Source of the DNA: Bacteroidota bacterium
GTDB taxonomy: Bacteria; Bacteroidota; Bacteroidia; UKL13-3
DNA: 64,000 bases
Direction of reading: 5' to 3'
Assembly (NCBI GenBank): GCA_027488905.1
Contig: JAIYAT010000007.1
Coordinates: forward strand, 329,476 to 393,475
Of the stretch, positions 26,736 to 36,103 are shown one piece after another (positions within the stretch are counted from its first letter, which is position 1; every line of letters begins with the position of its first letter). The translations under genes and the position numbers were made by a program. The notes beneath the pieces were generated by a model that was not told the DNA's origin, made no database searches, and worked only from the letters and a program-made list of their open reading frames with translations.

Positions 26736-28879
26736 AGAAAATTATACTTTTTTTAAGTTTCTTGCTTACTTCAATGCTTTCATATGGGCAGAAGCCTATT
26801 CTATTTGAAGGGGCCAAGCAACTTGTCTTTGAACAAAGTATTTATTTAATTGATTCATCAAAAGTTGCTGGTCCAAATGAAGTAAATCAAGCTATACGTG
26901 AAGGAAAGGGTTTTACAGGGGTATTAGATTTAGACTACACAAAGTATCCTGTTTGGGTATGTTTAAAAGTTTTGAACAAATCAAAAAGTGACCGGTTAAC
27001 CATAACAATAGAAAATCCATTAATAGATTCAGCCGCCTTATTTTTGAATAATGTCTCCCAACTTCCATATCAACAAAATTATCTAGGAGAAGGGTATAAA
27101 AATCGCTCCTCAACTGGTACTTACCTAAGATTTAATTTGCCTTCTGAAATAGGAGATACATGTACATTTTTGTTAAAAGTATCTGGAACAGAACAAATGC
27201 TTTTGCCTTTAACTATTCAAACTGAAAAGGAAAGTCTTTCTAGTTCCATGGAAAGAAATTTAATTTACGGTATTTTTATTGGTGTAGTGCTTGTAATGTT
27301 CTTTTATAACCTCTTTGTGTTTTTCTCCACTAAAGACCAAAATTACTTTTATTACATACTTTATATACTTTTTATAGGTTTGGGTCAAGCCACCTTAAGT
27401 GGACATATTTACGCTTTATTGTTGGGAGATTATGCTGTTTTACATAAACTTTCTATCGTTGTTTTACCAGCAATTTCGGGTATTACTGCGATTTTATTTA
27501 TTCAACATTTTTTACAAGTTGATAAGTTTGAACCCAAACTAAATAAAGCCTTATGGGTGATTTTGGTTTCTTATGGACTAGCAGCATTTGTTAGAATTTT
27601 AGGCTATCATCAAATTAGTGCAAGAATGATGGATAGCATTGGATTACCTGGTGCAGCATTGGTTTACATAATTGCCATAAGAATCTATAAAAAGGGAGTT
27701 AAATCTGCCATTTATTTTATCATTGCCTGGACTGTCTTCATTGTTGGGGTTGCCCTTTTTGTATTGCGAAATTTTGGATTGGTTCCTTTAACGCCTGTTA
27801 CAACCTATACTTTACCTTTTGGTGCGGCAATTGAAGTTGCTTTGTTATCTTTTGCACTAGCCAATAAGATAAACACACTTCAATCCGAAAAAAGTGAAAA
27901 GGAAAAGGAAGTAATGATGGCCATGTTAGAGAATGAGCGGCTAGTGCGAGAACAAAATGAAATTTTGGAGCATAAAGTTAAGGAAAGAACTACTGAATTG
28001 TATCAATCAAACAACCAATTATCTGAAGCAATTACCAATTTAAGAAACACCCAAACCCAACTAATTGAACAAGAAAAAATGGCGTCTTTGGGTCAGCTTA
28101 CTGCTGGAATAGCGCATGAAATAAACAATCCAATAAACTTTGTAACTTCAAATATTAGTCCTTTGAAAAGGGATATTAAAATGCTTACTGATTTAATACA
28201 TTCACTCGAGGAACAAGTTGGTTTAGAAGGCAGCATTGAAGAAAAGAAAGCTAAAATAGAAAGTTTAAAGGAGGAAATTGACTATGAATATTTACAAGAA
28301 GAACTTGGCTTTTTGCTAAAAGGTATTGATGATGGCGCCCACAGAACTTCTGAAATTGTAAAAGGTTTAAGGATATTTGCAAGGCAAGATGAAGACACAC
28401 TGCTTGAAGCGGATTTAATAGAAGGGATTAACTCAACGCTTGTCATTTTGAACAATCAATTAGCTGGAATTAAGATTGAAAAGGATATGCCAAGGCATCT
28501 TCCTATTCAATGTTATCCTGGAAAACTCAATCAGGTTTTTCTTAACTTGCTAAGTAATGCAATTTATGCTATTCATGAACGACATAAAGATTCTGAAAAT
28601 GGATTGATTATTATAAAGGTTGAACAACAGGAAGATGATGTTTTTATTAAACTTGAGGATAACGGAACTGGCATGTCTGAAGAGGTGAAGAATAAAGTGT
28701 TTGAGCCCTTTTTTACTACCAAACCTGTTGGAGACGGAACTGGATTAGGCATGTCAATAGTTTTTAAAACCATAGAAATGCATCATGGGAAAATTAAGGT
28801 AGAATCCCAATTAGGAAAGGGAACTTCCTTTGAAATAATTTTGAAAAAATCTATAAACCAAACTTCTAAAAATGTCTGA
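26732..28879 (+). CDS. 7TM-DISM sensor histidine kinase
   Basis: 715 residues. A signal peptide (1-19) leads to an extracytoplasmic 7TMR-DISMED2-like domain (~25-150). Seven membrane helices (~170-380), a coiled coil (~385-445) and a kinase core follow. The phospho-acceptor is His462 in GIAHEINNP. ATP-binding boxes are LLSNAIYAI, DNGTGM and TTKPVGDGTGLGMSI. The sensed ligand is unknown; DISM receptors are thought to bind carbohydrates or other small molecules. ATGA overlap with the GNAT-like gene and 8-base overlap with the receiver-kinase gene mark it as the centre of a coupled operon. It has no receiver of its own, so it probably signals to the receivers encoded on either side. Confidence 0.9.
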   Translation: MKKIILFLSFLLTSMLSYGQKPILFEGAKQLVFEQSIYLIDSSKVAGPNEVNQAIREGKGFTGVLDLDYTKYPVWVCLKVLNKSKSDRLTITIENPLIDSAALFLNNVSQLPYQQNYLGEGYKNRSSTGTYLRFNLPSEIGDTCTFLLKVSGTEQMLLPLTIQTEKESLSSSMERNLIYGIFIGVVLVMFFYNLFVFFSTKDQNYFYYILYILFIGLGQATLSGHIYALLLGDYAVLHKLSIVVLPAISGITAILFIQHFLQVDKFEPKLNKALWVILVSYGLAAFVRILGYHQISARMMDSIGLPGAALVYIIAIRIYKKGVKSAIYFIIAWTVFIVGVALFVLRNFGLVPLTPVTTYTLPFGAAIEVALLSFALANKINTLQSEKSEKEKEVMMAMLENERLVREQNEILEHKVKERTTELYQSNNQLSEAITNLRNTQTQLIEQEKMASLGQLTAGIAHEINNPINFVTSNISPLKRDIKMLTDLIHSLEEQVGLEGSIEEKKAKIESLKEEIDYEYLQEELGFLLKGIDDGAHRTSEIVKGLRIFARQDEDTLLEADLIEGINSTLVILNNQLAGIKIEKDMPRHLPIQCYPGKLNQVFLNLLSNAIYAIHERHKDSENGLIIIKVEQQEDDVFIKLEDNGTGMSEEVKNKVFEPFFTTKPVGDGTGLGMSIVFKTIEMHHGKIKVESQLGKGTSFEIILKKSINQTSKNV

Positions 28880-29966
28880 ATTTAAATTAGCCAAACCAGT
28901 TGTTCTTTATGTAGATGATGAACGCAATAATTTGATGTCATTTAAGGCTTCTTTCCGTTTGGATTTTGAAGTATTATTAGCGAATTCGCCAGATGAAGCT
29001 TTTGATTTACTGAAGAAACATAAACCACAAGTAATCATTTCGGATTATAGAATGCCTTTCATGACTGGTGTAGAGATGTTTGAGAAGATTCGCTTAATCC
29101 ATCCAGAACCTTTTCGCGTTTTGCTAACTGCGTACGGAGATGTTGAAGCTTTAACAGATGCAATTAATAAAGGTCAAATATTTCGATACATAAAAAAGCC
29201 TTGGATAGAAGATGAAATAAGAAACGTAGTAAAAGATGCCACCGAGTATTACCATACCAAATGGTTGCTAGAAGAAAAAAATAGAGAATTGACTGAGGCA
29301 TACAAAGAATTAGATAGATTTGTTTACTCCGTTTCCCATGATTTACGTTCACCACTTATGGGTATTTTAGCCATTGCAGGATTCCTTCAAAAGACTCAGA
29401 AAATGGATGAGGTGCATGAGTTTGGAGACATGATTACCAGTAATGTTACACGGCTGGATGAATTTATCTCAAATCTCCTAGAATATTACAAGGTAAAACG
29501 AGGTGAGCTAACCATTTCTAGTGTCAAATTTGAAAAGTTATTAGAAGAAATCAAAGGTATTTATGCCATCGAGATGATGGAAAAGAAAATCAATTGTGAA
29601 ATTTTTGTTTCCCAAAATGAAGAATTTAGAAGCGATAAACTTGTTTTGTTAATTGTGATTCAAAATTTAATATCCAATTCTATCAAGTATCAAAAACTCG
29701 ATAATCATGATAAACAAATATTAATGTCTGCAACAGTGAATAGAGGAGAAGTTACTATCACTGTAAAAGACAATGGAATTGGCATAGGCAAAGAATTCCA
29801 ACCTAGGGTATTTGAAATGTTTTTTAGGGCATCCTCGCAAGCAATGGGCTCTGGAATTGGCCTTTATAACGCTAATATGGCCCTAAATAAATTGGGCGGT
29901 GAAATAACTATAGAATCCGATACAGGACAAGGAACTACCTTCATTTTGAAAATTCCAAGCAAATAG
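28872..29966 (+). CDS. receiver-histidine kinase hybrid
   Basis: 364 residues. The N-terminal receiver (1-120) has YVDDERN, the acceptor Asp in VIISDYRMP and KKPW. A helix links it to a HisKA domain with His156 in SVSHDLRSPL and an ATPase domain (NLISNSIKYQ, DNGIGIG, GSGIGLYN). The receiver-first order and soluble nature suggest that phosphorylation by the upstream 7TM-DISM kinase controls this kinase's own activity, giving a phosphorelay. The output protein is not in the operon; the divergent single receiver at 23230-23703 is a candidate. Confidence 0.9.
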   Translation: MSEFKLAKPVVLYVDDERNNLMSFKASFRLDFEVLLANSPDEAFDLLKKHKPQVIISDYRMPFMTGVEMFEKIRLIHPEPFRVLLTAYGDVEALTDAINKGQIFRYIKKPWIEDEIRNVVKDATEYYHTKWLLEEKNRELTEAYKELDRFVYSVSHDLRSPLMGILAIAGFLQKTQKMDEVHEFGDMITSNVTRLDEFISNLLEYYKVKRGELTISSVKFEKLLEEIKGIYAIEMMEKKINCEIFVSQNEEFRSDKLVLLIVIQNLISNSIKYQKLDNHDKQILMSATVNRGEVTITVKDNGIGIGKEFQPRVFEMFFRASSQAMGSGIGLYNANMALNKLGGEITIESDTGQGTTFILKIPSK

Positions 29967-30007
29967 AAATTCTTGCGCAAACAGCTCTTCTTGCTTAACT
30001 TGCGTCA

Positions 30008-32725
30008 ATGAAATTTCTAAAAATTTTTGGAATTAGCCTAGTTGTTTTATTCCTACTCTTATTAATTGCTCCTTTTCTTTTTAAAGGCAAAATTGTAGCT
30101 GCTGTTAAAAGTGCAACAAACGAGCAACTAAATGCCACACTTTCTTTTAATGAAGACATTGGCTTAAGCTTAATCAGTAGTTTTCCTAATTTATCTTTAA
30201 CCATTAAAGATATTACACTAATTAACAAAGCACCATTTCTTGGAGATACGCTTTTTGCTACTAAAGAATTTAACGCTGTTTTAGATATTATGAGCGTTAT
30301 CAATGGGGAACAAATCAATATTCGAAAAGTATTCTTGGATCAACCCAAAATTTATGCAGCAATTCTTCCTGATGGTTCTGCCAATTGGGATATTGCCTTA
30401 GCAGATTCAACTGCGTCGCAAACGCCAGAAGATACTGCTAGTTCAGCCTTTTCTCTCAAATTAAGAAGCCTTGAAATCAAAGAAGGGCATCTTATTTACG
30501 ACGACAAACAGGGCAAAATGAAAGCCGCTCTTCATAACCTTAATTATAAACTTTCTGGAGATTTTTCAGAAACACTTATGACCATGTTAAGCAATCTTAC
30601 TATTGAAGCGCTAACCTATGAAATGGATGGGATAACTTATTTAAACAAAGTTAAGGCTGCAATGGACGGAACTATTGAGGCAAATCTCAACCAAATGCAG
30701 TTTGCCTTTAAAGAGAATACCTTTAAACTTAATGCCCTAGAAATGGGACTTGATGGAACTTTTGCCATGCCAGGTGATGATATGGTTATGGACCTCAAAT
30801 GGGGGGTTAAACAAAATGATATTGCGCAATTCTTATCCCTAATTCCTGCCGTTTACGCCAGCGATATGAAAGACCTTCAATCAAAAGGTAAGCTTACGCT
30901 AAACGGTTTTATCAAAGGAACTTATAATGAAACAGCAATGCCAGGTTTCGGTTTGAACCTAAGCATTGACGAGGGTTGGTTTAAATACACAGCTTTGCCT
31001 TATCCATTAGAAGCATTAAATGTGAAATTAACAGTTAATAACCCTGATGGAGTACCAGACCATACTGAAATTAACCTAGAGAAACTACATTGGTTATTAC
31101 AAGGTGATGCTTTTGACGCCAAATTAATTGCAAAAACACCTGAAAGCGATCCTTATGTAGATGCTGTTTTTGCAGGAAAAATTAACCTAGGAAACATTGC
31201 CAATTTAGTTCCCTTGCCCACTGGTACACAGTTACAAGGCGTTTTAACATCAGACCTTTCTGCAAAAGGAAATATGAGTACGTTAGATAAAGGCAATTAT
31301 GAAGCCTTCGAAGCCAAAGGAAGCTTGCAAATTTCTAAATTGCTATATTCTACAACTGATTTGCCTAAGCCTTTCAAAATAAATGAAGCAAGCATGAATT
31401 TTACGCCAAAGCAAGTGCTACTTAATAATTTCGATGCTGCCATTGGCAATAGCGATTTTAAACTTAATGGTGCCTTAGAGAATTTTTATGGGTACTACCT
31501 CGGTAATGCAATCCTAAAAGGAAATTTAAACCTCAATAGCCAATTGTTGGATGCTAACGAATGGTTAAGTGATGACCCAGCAGAGGCAGCTACTGAAGAT
31601 ACAGCTGCAATGAGTATTGTACTTTTACCAGAAAATATAGATTTTCAGTTTAATAGCAATATTCAGAAATTATTATACACTAACATGGAAATCACAAACT
31701 TCAAGGGTGGTGTTCATTTGGCAAATAAGCAATTAGATTTACAAAAAATTGCATTGGACTTATTAGGTTCAAACATGAAGTTGGATGGATTTTATGAAAC
31801 TAAAAATCCAATGGTGCCAACAACCAAAATTGATTTTAGTATACAGAATTTAGATGTTCAAGCTGCTTATAAAACCTTCAATACTGTTAAGAAATTGGCT
31901 CCAGCAGCAGAAAACATCAGTGGAAAAATTAGTACGGTATTTACTATGAATACAGCTTTAACCTCCACCATGCAACCTGATTTAAATACCTTGATAGCTG
32001 AAGGTTATTTGAGTATTCCACAGGCATCAATTGGAAACATTAATGCCCTAAACAAGGTTGCCGAGGTCTTAGCTAAACCAGAGTACAAACAAGTTTCAGT
32101 TACCAATGCAAAAATAAACTGGAAGGTATTAAATGGTAGAGTTTATACTGAACCTTTTAATGTGAAAATGGGTACACAAAACATTGAGTTAAGTGGTTCA
32201 ACTGGTTTGGATCAAACCATTGCCTATAATGGAATAATAAACATTCCACGCAAAGACCTTGGTGCAGCTGACGCCGCAGTAGATGCTGCCATTAAACAGT
32301 TTAATTCAGCATTAGGTTCAGACCTTAAACTAAATGAAACATTGCCATTGGTGTTAAACATTGGAGGCACTTTTACCAAGCCAGAAGTTAAAACTAATCT
32401 AAAAGAATTATTAAGTAATCAAGCGGGTTCTGTTAAAGATAAAGCCTTAGAGGAGGCAAAAAAGAAAGCCAAAGAACTAGAAGCAAAAGCACGTGAAGAT
32501 GCTGCAAAACTGCGCAAAGAGGCTGAGGATAAAGCAAAGGCTGAGACCCAAAAATTGAAATCAGAAGCAGAGGCTAAGGTAAATGCCGAGAAAGAAAAAT
32601 TGAAGAAAGAAGCTGAGGCTAAAAAGAAAGAAGCAGAGGCCAAAGCCAAAGCAGAAGCAGACAAAGCTAAGAAGCAAGCTGAAGATGAGGCCAAAAAGAA
32701 GTTAAAGGGACTTCTAAAACCATAA
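30008..32725 (+). CDS. AsmA-family envelope protein with charged coiled-coil tail
   Basis: 905 residues. One N-terminal membrane helix (FLKIFGISLVVLFLLLLIA) precedes a long beta-rich AsmA-type body (LNATLSFNEDIGLSLISSFP, IRKVFLDQPKIYAAILPDG near the start). Such proteins are proposed to bridge inner and outer membranes and move lipids. The last ~90 residues are a low-complexity KEAEAKAKAEADK-type helix, unusual next to the second AsmA-like protein (55539-58034), whose tail is short. The start is the ATG at 30008, just before the membrane helix. Carries an exact 10-mer at 30950-30959. Confidence 0.82.
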   Translation: MKFLKIFGISLVVLFLLLLIAPFLFKGKIVAAVKSATNEQLNATLSFNEDIGLSLISSFPNLSLTIKDITLINKAPFLGDTLFATKEFNAVLDIMSVINGEQINIRKVFLDQPKIYAAILPDGSANWDIALADSTASQTPEDTASSAFSLKLRSLEIKEGHLIYDDKQGKMKAALHNLNYKLSGDFSETLMTMLSNLTIEALTYEMDGITYLNKVKAAMDGTIEANLNQMQFAFKENTFKLNALEMGLDGTFAMPGDDMVMDLKWGVKQNDIAQFLSLIPAVYASDMKDLQSKGKLTLNGFIKGTYNETAMPGFGLNLSIDEGWFKYTALPYPLEALNVKLTVNNPDGVPDHTEINLEKLHWLLQGDAFDAKLIAKTPESDPYVDAVFAGKINLGNIANLVPLPTGTQLQGVLTSDLSAKGNMSTLDKGNYEAFEAKGSLQISKLLYSTTDLPKPFKINEASMNFTPKQVLLNNFDAAIGNSDFKLNGALENFYGYYLGNAILKGNLNLNSQLLDANEWLSDDPAEAATEDTAAMSIVLLPENIDFQFNSNIQKLLYTNMEITNFKGGVHLANKQLDLQKIALDLLGSNMKLDGFYETKNPMVPTTKIDFSIQNLDVQAAYKTFNTVKKLAPAAENISGKISTVFTMNTALTSTMQPDLNTLIAEGYLSIPQASIGNINALNKVAEVLAKPEYKQVSVTNAKINWKVLNGRVYTEPFNVKMGTQNIELSGSTGLDQTIAYNGIINIPRKDLGAADAAVDAAIKQFNSALGSDLKLNETLPLVLNIGGTFTKPEVKTNLKELLSNQAGSVKDKALEEAKKKAKELEAKAREDAAKLRKEAEDKAKAETQKLKSEAEAKVNAEKEKLKKEAEAKKKEAEAKAKAEADKAKKQAEDEAKKKLKGLLKP

Positions 32726-32729
32726 CCGC

Positions 32730-33959
32730 ATGCGTAAATTACTGCTTTTACTTTTTGTATTATTTCTTCGGTTTGAACCTAGCTTTTCACAGGTGTATGG
32801 TTGCACAGATCCCTTAGCAACTAATTATAATAGTGCAGCTACTAGAAATAATGGCTCTTGCTTATATGCTAATGCGAGTATTGCTCCTGTTAAGTCTACC
32901 TTAATTTCTGACACACTGAATGAAAGTTCTGGCTTAATTATTTATGGAAACCGACTTTTCACGCACAATGACAATACCAATTTAAACTTATATGCCTTGG
33001 ATTCAATTACTGGCAAAATTGTTAATACTTATGTGGTAAAAGGTGCTAGCAACATCGATTGGGAAGACCTTACACAAGATGCAGAATTTTTTTATATTGG
33101 AGACTTTGGAAACAATAGCAGCGGCAATAGAAAGGATTTGAAAATATATAAGATAAGTAAAGTTTCTTTGCTTTCCCGCAATCCTTTGGTTCAAACCATA
33201 ACATTTGCATATGAACCCCAAACTGATTTTAGCCCACAAGCCGCCAATCAAACCAACTTCGATTGCGAGGCAATGGCAGCTGGCAAAGACTCCTTGTATT
33301 TATTTTCTAAAGAATGGATAAGCAATATAACGAGAGTTTATTCAGTGCCAAAAGTTCCTGGAAATTACAAACTTAAGCCTTCCTCTTCTTATGATGTTAA
33401 AGGTTTAATTACTGGTGCATCCTTGCTAGAGGATAAGAGAGTTTTATTGCTTTGTGGCTACTCCACTTTGCTTCAACCATTTTTATATTTGATGTATGAT
33501 TATGAACCAGGTAATTTCTTTAGTGGCAACAAGAGAAAAGTACAATTGGATTTAGGTTTTCACCAAGTTGAAGGAATTGCTTCATTAAATGGGAAACAAG
33601 CATTTATTAGCAATGAGCATTTTGTTAAACAACCTTTAGCAAATAATCCTCAAAAAATTCATGCACTAAATTTATCTAGTTTATTGTCAAATTACTTGGA
33701 TAATCCGCCAACCTCATTGCCTAAAATTGCAACTAGAAATGAAGATATTACAGTTTTTCCAGTGCCTAGCGATGGCGTTTTTAACCTAAAAGGCTATTAC
33801 GGTACTTTGGAGTTGTTTAATACTGCTGGAGAATTGTTAAAGCGATTTGAACCAAGTGAAGGTTTGCGAAAAATTGATTGTTCAGACTTGCCTTCTGGAA
33901 TTTACTTTCTAAGAGGAAATGAAATAGAAACTATTAAACTGAGTGTTGAAAAGCCTTAA
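32730..33959 (+). CDS. T9SS-sorted protein with beta-propeller-like body
   Basis: 409 residues. A signal peptide (about 1-20, RFEPSFSQ) is followed by YGCTDPLATNYNSAATRNNGSC, a short Cys-bearing module common in bacteroidal secreted proteins. Next is a propeller-like region (LNESSGLIIYGNRLFTHNDN, then IDWEDLTQDAEFFYIGDFGNN) resembling SdiA-regulated or esterase-like propellers. The C-terminus is a T9SS type A domain (VFPVPSDGVFNLKG, ending LPSGIYFLRG). It starts 4 bases after the AsmA stop and is probably co-transcribed. Function unknown. Confidence 0.75.
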   Translation: MRKLLLLLFVLFLRFEPSFSQVYGCTDPLATNYNSAATRNNGSCLYANASIAPVKSTLISDTLNESSGLIIYGNRLFTHNDNTNLNLYALDSITGKIVNTYVVKGASNIDWEDLTQDAEFFYIGDFGNNSSGNRKDLKIYKISKVSLLSRNPLVQTITFAYEPQTDFSPQAANQTNFDCEAMAAGKDSLYLFSKEWISNITRVYSVPKVPGNYKLKPSSSYDVKGLITGASLLEDKRVLLLCGYSTLLQPFLYLMYDYEPGNFFSGNKRKVQLDLGFHQVEGIASLNGKQAFISNEHFVKQPLANNPQKIHALNLSSLLSNYLDNPPTSLPKIATRNEDITVFPVPSDGVFNLKGYYGTLELFNTAGELLKRFEPSEGLRKIDCSDLPSGIYFLRGNEIETIKLSVEKP

Positions 33960-34032
33960 GAAATTTTTGTTAATTAATTTCTTGCAGAGTATTTTTAATA
34001 TTGATATAATTGAAGACATTTTATTTATTTAT

Positions 34033-34824
34033 ATGAAAAAAAATATACTTTCATTTTTGTTTTTACTATTAATTAGCTCTAAAGGTTTTTCTGCTTTAAT
34101 GGTAGAAAATTTAAACATAACTGTTAATGCTGCTAATCCAACTGCAAACATTACTCCTTCATTTGTACAGTCACCTTTATTTTCTGTTAACTATTTCGCA
34201 GCTCCAGGTTCAATATCTATAATTGGAAAGAATGTTGCTCAATTTAAAAGTAAACTAGTTGCTGACCTTATTATTCAAAACAACTACCATCCAACTAGAC
34301 TCTATAATAACAGCAATGCAAGTGGTTATAGAAATTATTACACTTCACCAATATTTTTTTCAAACAATTCCTTAGGCTTTGTAAATAGATTTTCTGGTTT
34401 AGGTAATCAATATATTGCTGGTCAGGCTATTTTTACAGAAGGAGATACCATAAATTTTTGGATATTGGTTAATTTAAGTGAAGACGCTTCAGAGTTAAAA
34501 ATTGTTAAAATAGGATATGAAGACGTATCTGGAAAATTTCCTCAAACAGGTACAGAAGGAATGAATATTCCAATGGGAGTTAATGAGAATTTAGCTTCTA
34601 AATTGAATATTTATCCGCAACCAGCCAACGATGCCATAAATATTGAAATGCTAGGTAAGCAAATTGTTTCTAGTAACTTATTCAACCTTAATGGCGATTT
34701 AATTGCTCAGTATGGTTTAACTGCCAATAGGATTGAAGTAGCTCATTTGTCTAAAGGTGTATATATTTTACAGGTAAAATGTAGTGAAGGTATTGTTACC
34801 AAGAAGGTGATAATTGGGGAGTAA
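34033..34824 (+). CDS. short T9SS-sorted secreted protein
   Basis: 263 residues from the ATG at 34033 (MKKNILSFLFLLLISSKGFS), which begins a clean signal peptide. An in-frame upstream start at 33943 would add 30 residues and overlap the previous gene, so I reject it. The mid-part is unrecognised (NITPSFVQSPLF, then GNQYIAGQAIFTEGDTINFW). The end is a T9SS type A sorting domain (IYPQPANDAINIEM, then LSKGVYILQV). The ligand or activity is unknown. Followed by a terminator shared with the convergent M20 gene. Confidence 0.7.
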   Translation: MKKNILSFLFLLLISSKGFSALMVENLNITVNAANPTANITPSFVQSPLFSVNYFAAPGSISIIGKNVAQFKSKLVADLIIQNNYHPTRLYNNSNASGYRNYYTSPIFFSNNSLGFVNRFSGLGNQYIAGQAIFTEGDTINFWILVNLSEDASELKIVKIGYEDVSGKFPQTGTEGMNIPMGVNENLASKLNIYPQPANDAINIEMLGKQIVSSNLFNLNGDLIAQYGLTANRIEVAHLSKGVYILQVKCSEGIVTKKVIIGE

Positions 34825-34843
34825 CACAATAATTAAATTTTAT

Positions 34844-34884
34844 AAAAAAGGGACATTTCTAGCTGATAGATTTGTCCTTTTTTT
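34844..34884. terminator. bidirectional intrinsic terminator
   Basis: An A-run with gggaca (34844-34854) pairs with tgtcc and a T-run (34873-34884), one wobble. It lies between convergent genes and touches the stop codon of the M20 gene. Confidence 0.7.
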
Positions 34885-36067
34885 ATGCCTTTAATTCTTC
34901 TAAAGCAAGCCAAGACATAAGTCCAGCACCAATTGCCAAAGCATCCTCGTCAATATCAAAGGTAGGTGTATGGACGCCTGAAATTATCCCTTTTGATTCA
35001 TTTCGAGTTCCTAACCTATAAAAACATGAAGGCGCTGTTTGAGAGAAATAAGCAAAGTCTTCAGCAGCCATCCAAATGTCTAAGTCTAGCACATTTTCTT
35101 TGCCTAAATAGGCTTCTGCTGCTTGCTTAGCTCTTTTCGTGAGCGCTGGGTCATTCATAAGAAAGGGATAGCCTTTTCTAATATCAAAATGAATGCTAGC
35201 ATTGTTTGCCTTAGCAATTCCTTCTGCAATTTCTAACATTCTTTCGTGTGCCTCAGCTCTCCATTTTTCATCAAGGGTTCTAAATGTTCCTTCTAGGAAT
35301 ACTTCATTTGGAATAACATTGGTAGCACCATTGGCTATTACTTTTCCAAAACTTAATACACTTGGCACAATAGGATTGGCGCTTCTGCTAACCACCGTTT
35401 GAAGTGCATTGATTAATTGTGCCATAACCACAACTGGATCTACCCCAAGATGTGGCATGGCTCCATGGCCTCCTTTGCCTTTAATGGTAACGTAAATTTC
35501 ATCTGTGCTAGCCATATACAAGCCACTTCTAAAACCAACTTTCCCAACAGGTATCAAAGGCATTACGTGTTGACCCAAAACATTATTCACAGATGGATTT
35601 TGCAGAACACCTTCTTTTATCATTAAGGAAGCACCTCCTGGAAGTTTTTCTTCTCCGGGTTGGAATATCAATTTTATACTTCCTTCAAATTCATTTTTAA
35701 GTTGGTTCAAAACGCTAGCCACACCTAACAAACAGGTGGTATGCACATCATGACCGCAAGCATGCATTACGCCAACATTTACAGATTTGTATGGAACATC
35801 ATTTGCTTCTGTAATTGGCAATGCGTCCATATCTGCGCGCAAGGCAATTATTTTTTTACTGGGATTTTTACCTTCAATTATAACTACTAAACCAGTAGTA
35901 GCCATTTCTTTTATATCTGTAATTCCTAATGCTAATAGTTGAGCTTTAACATAGCTCATTGTTTGGTGTTCTTGAAAAGATAATTCTGGATGAGCATGCA
36001 GATGTCTTCTTATTTTACTTAGTTCTTCGGCATTTTGCCCAATCAATGACTTTATTTTATCAATCAT
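34883..36067 (-). CDS. M20-family amidohydrolase (N-acyl amino acid / hippurate hydrolase type)
   Basis: 394 residues, a full-length M20D enzyme. Motifs: HLHAHPELSFQEHQT, LRADMDALPI, MHACGHDVHT (metal site), FQPGEEKLPGGASLMIKEG and GKGGHGAMPHLGVDP in the dimerisation domain. It hydrolyses N-acyl amino acids or amides in the cytoplasm; the acyl group cannot be read from the sequence. No signal peptide. It is transcribed in the same direction as the cyclase gene, with a 36-base gap, so a two-gene unit is possible. Confidence 0.9.
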   Translation of the reverse strand: MIDKIKSLIGQNAEELSKIRRHLHAHPELSFQEHQTMSYVKAQLLALGITDIKEMATTGLVVIIEGKNPSKKIIALRADMDALPITEANDVPYKSVNVGVMHACGHDVHTTCLLGVASVLNQLKNEFEGSIKLIFQPGEEKLPGGASLMIKEGVLQNPSVNNVLGQHVMPLIPVGKVGFRSGLYMASTDEIYVTIKGKGGHGAMPHLGVDPVVVMAQLINALQTVVSRSANPIVPSVLSFGKVIANGATNVIPNEVFLEGTFRTLDEKWRAEAHERMLEIAEGIAKANNASIHFDIRKGYPFLMNDPALTKRAKQAAEAYLGKENVLDLDIWMAAEDFAYFSQTAPSCFYRLGTRNESKGIISGVHTPTFDIDEDALAIGAGLMSWLALEELKA

Positions 36068-36103
36068 TTCTCAAAGTTAATATTTAGTATTTATTCACCA
36101 AGC

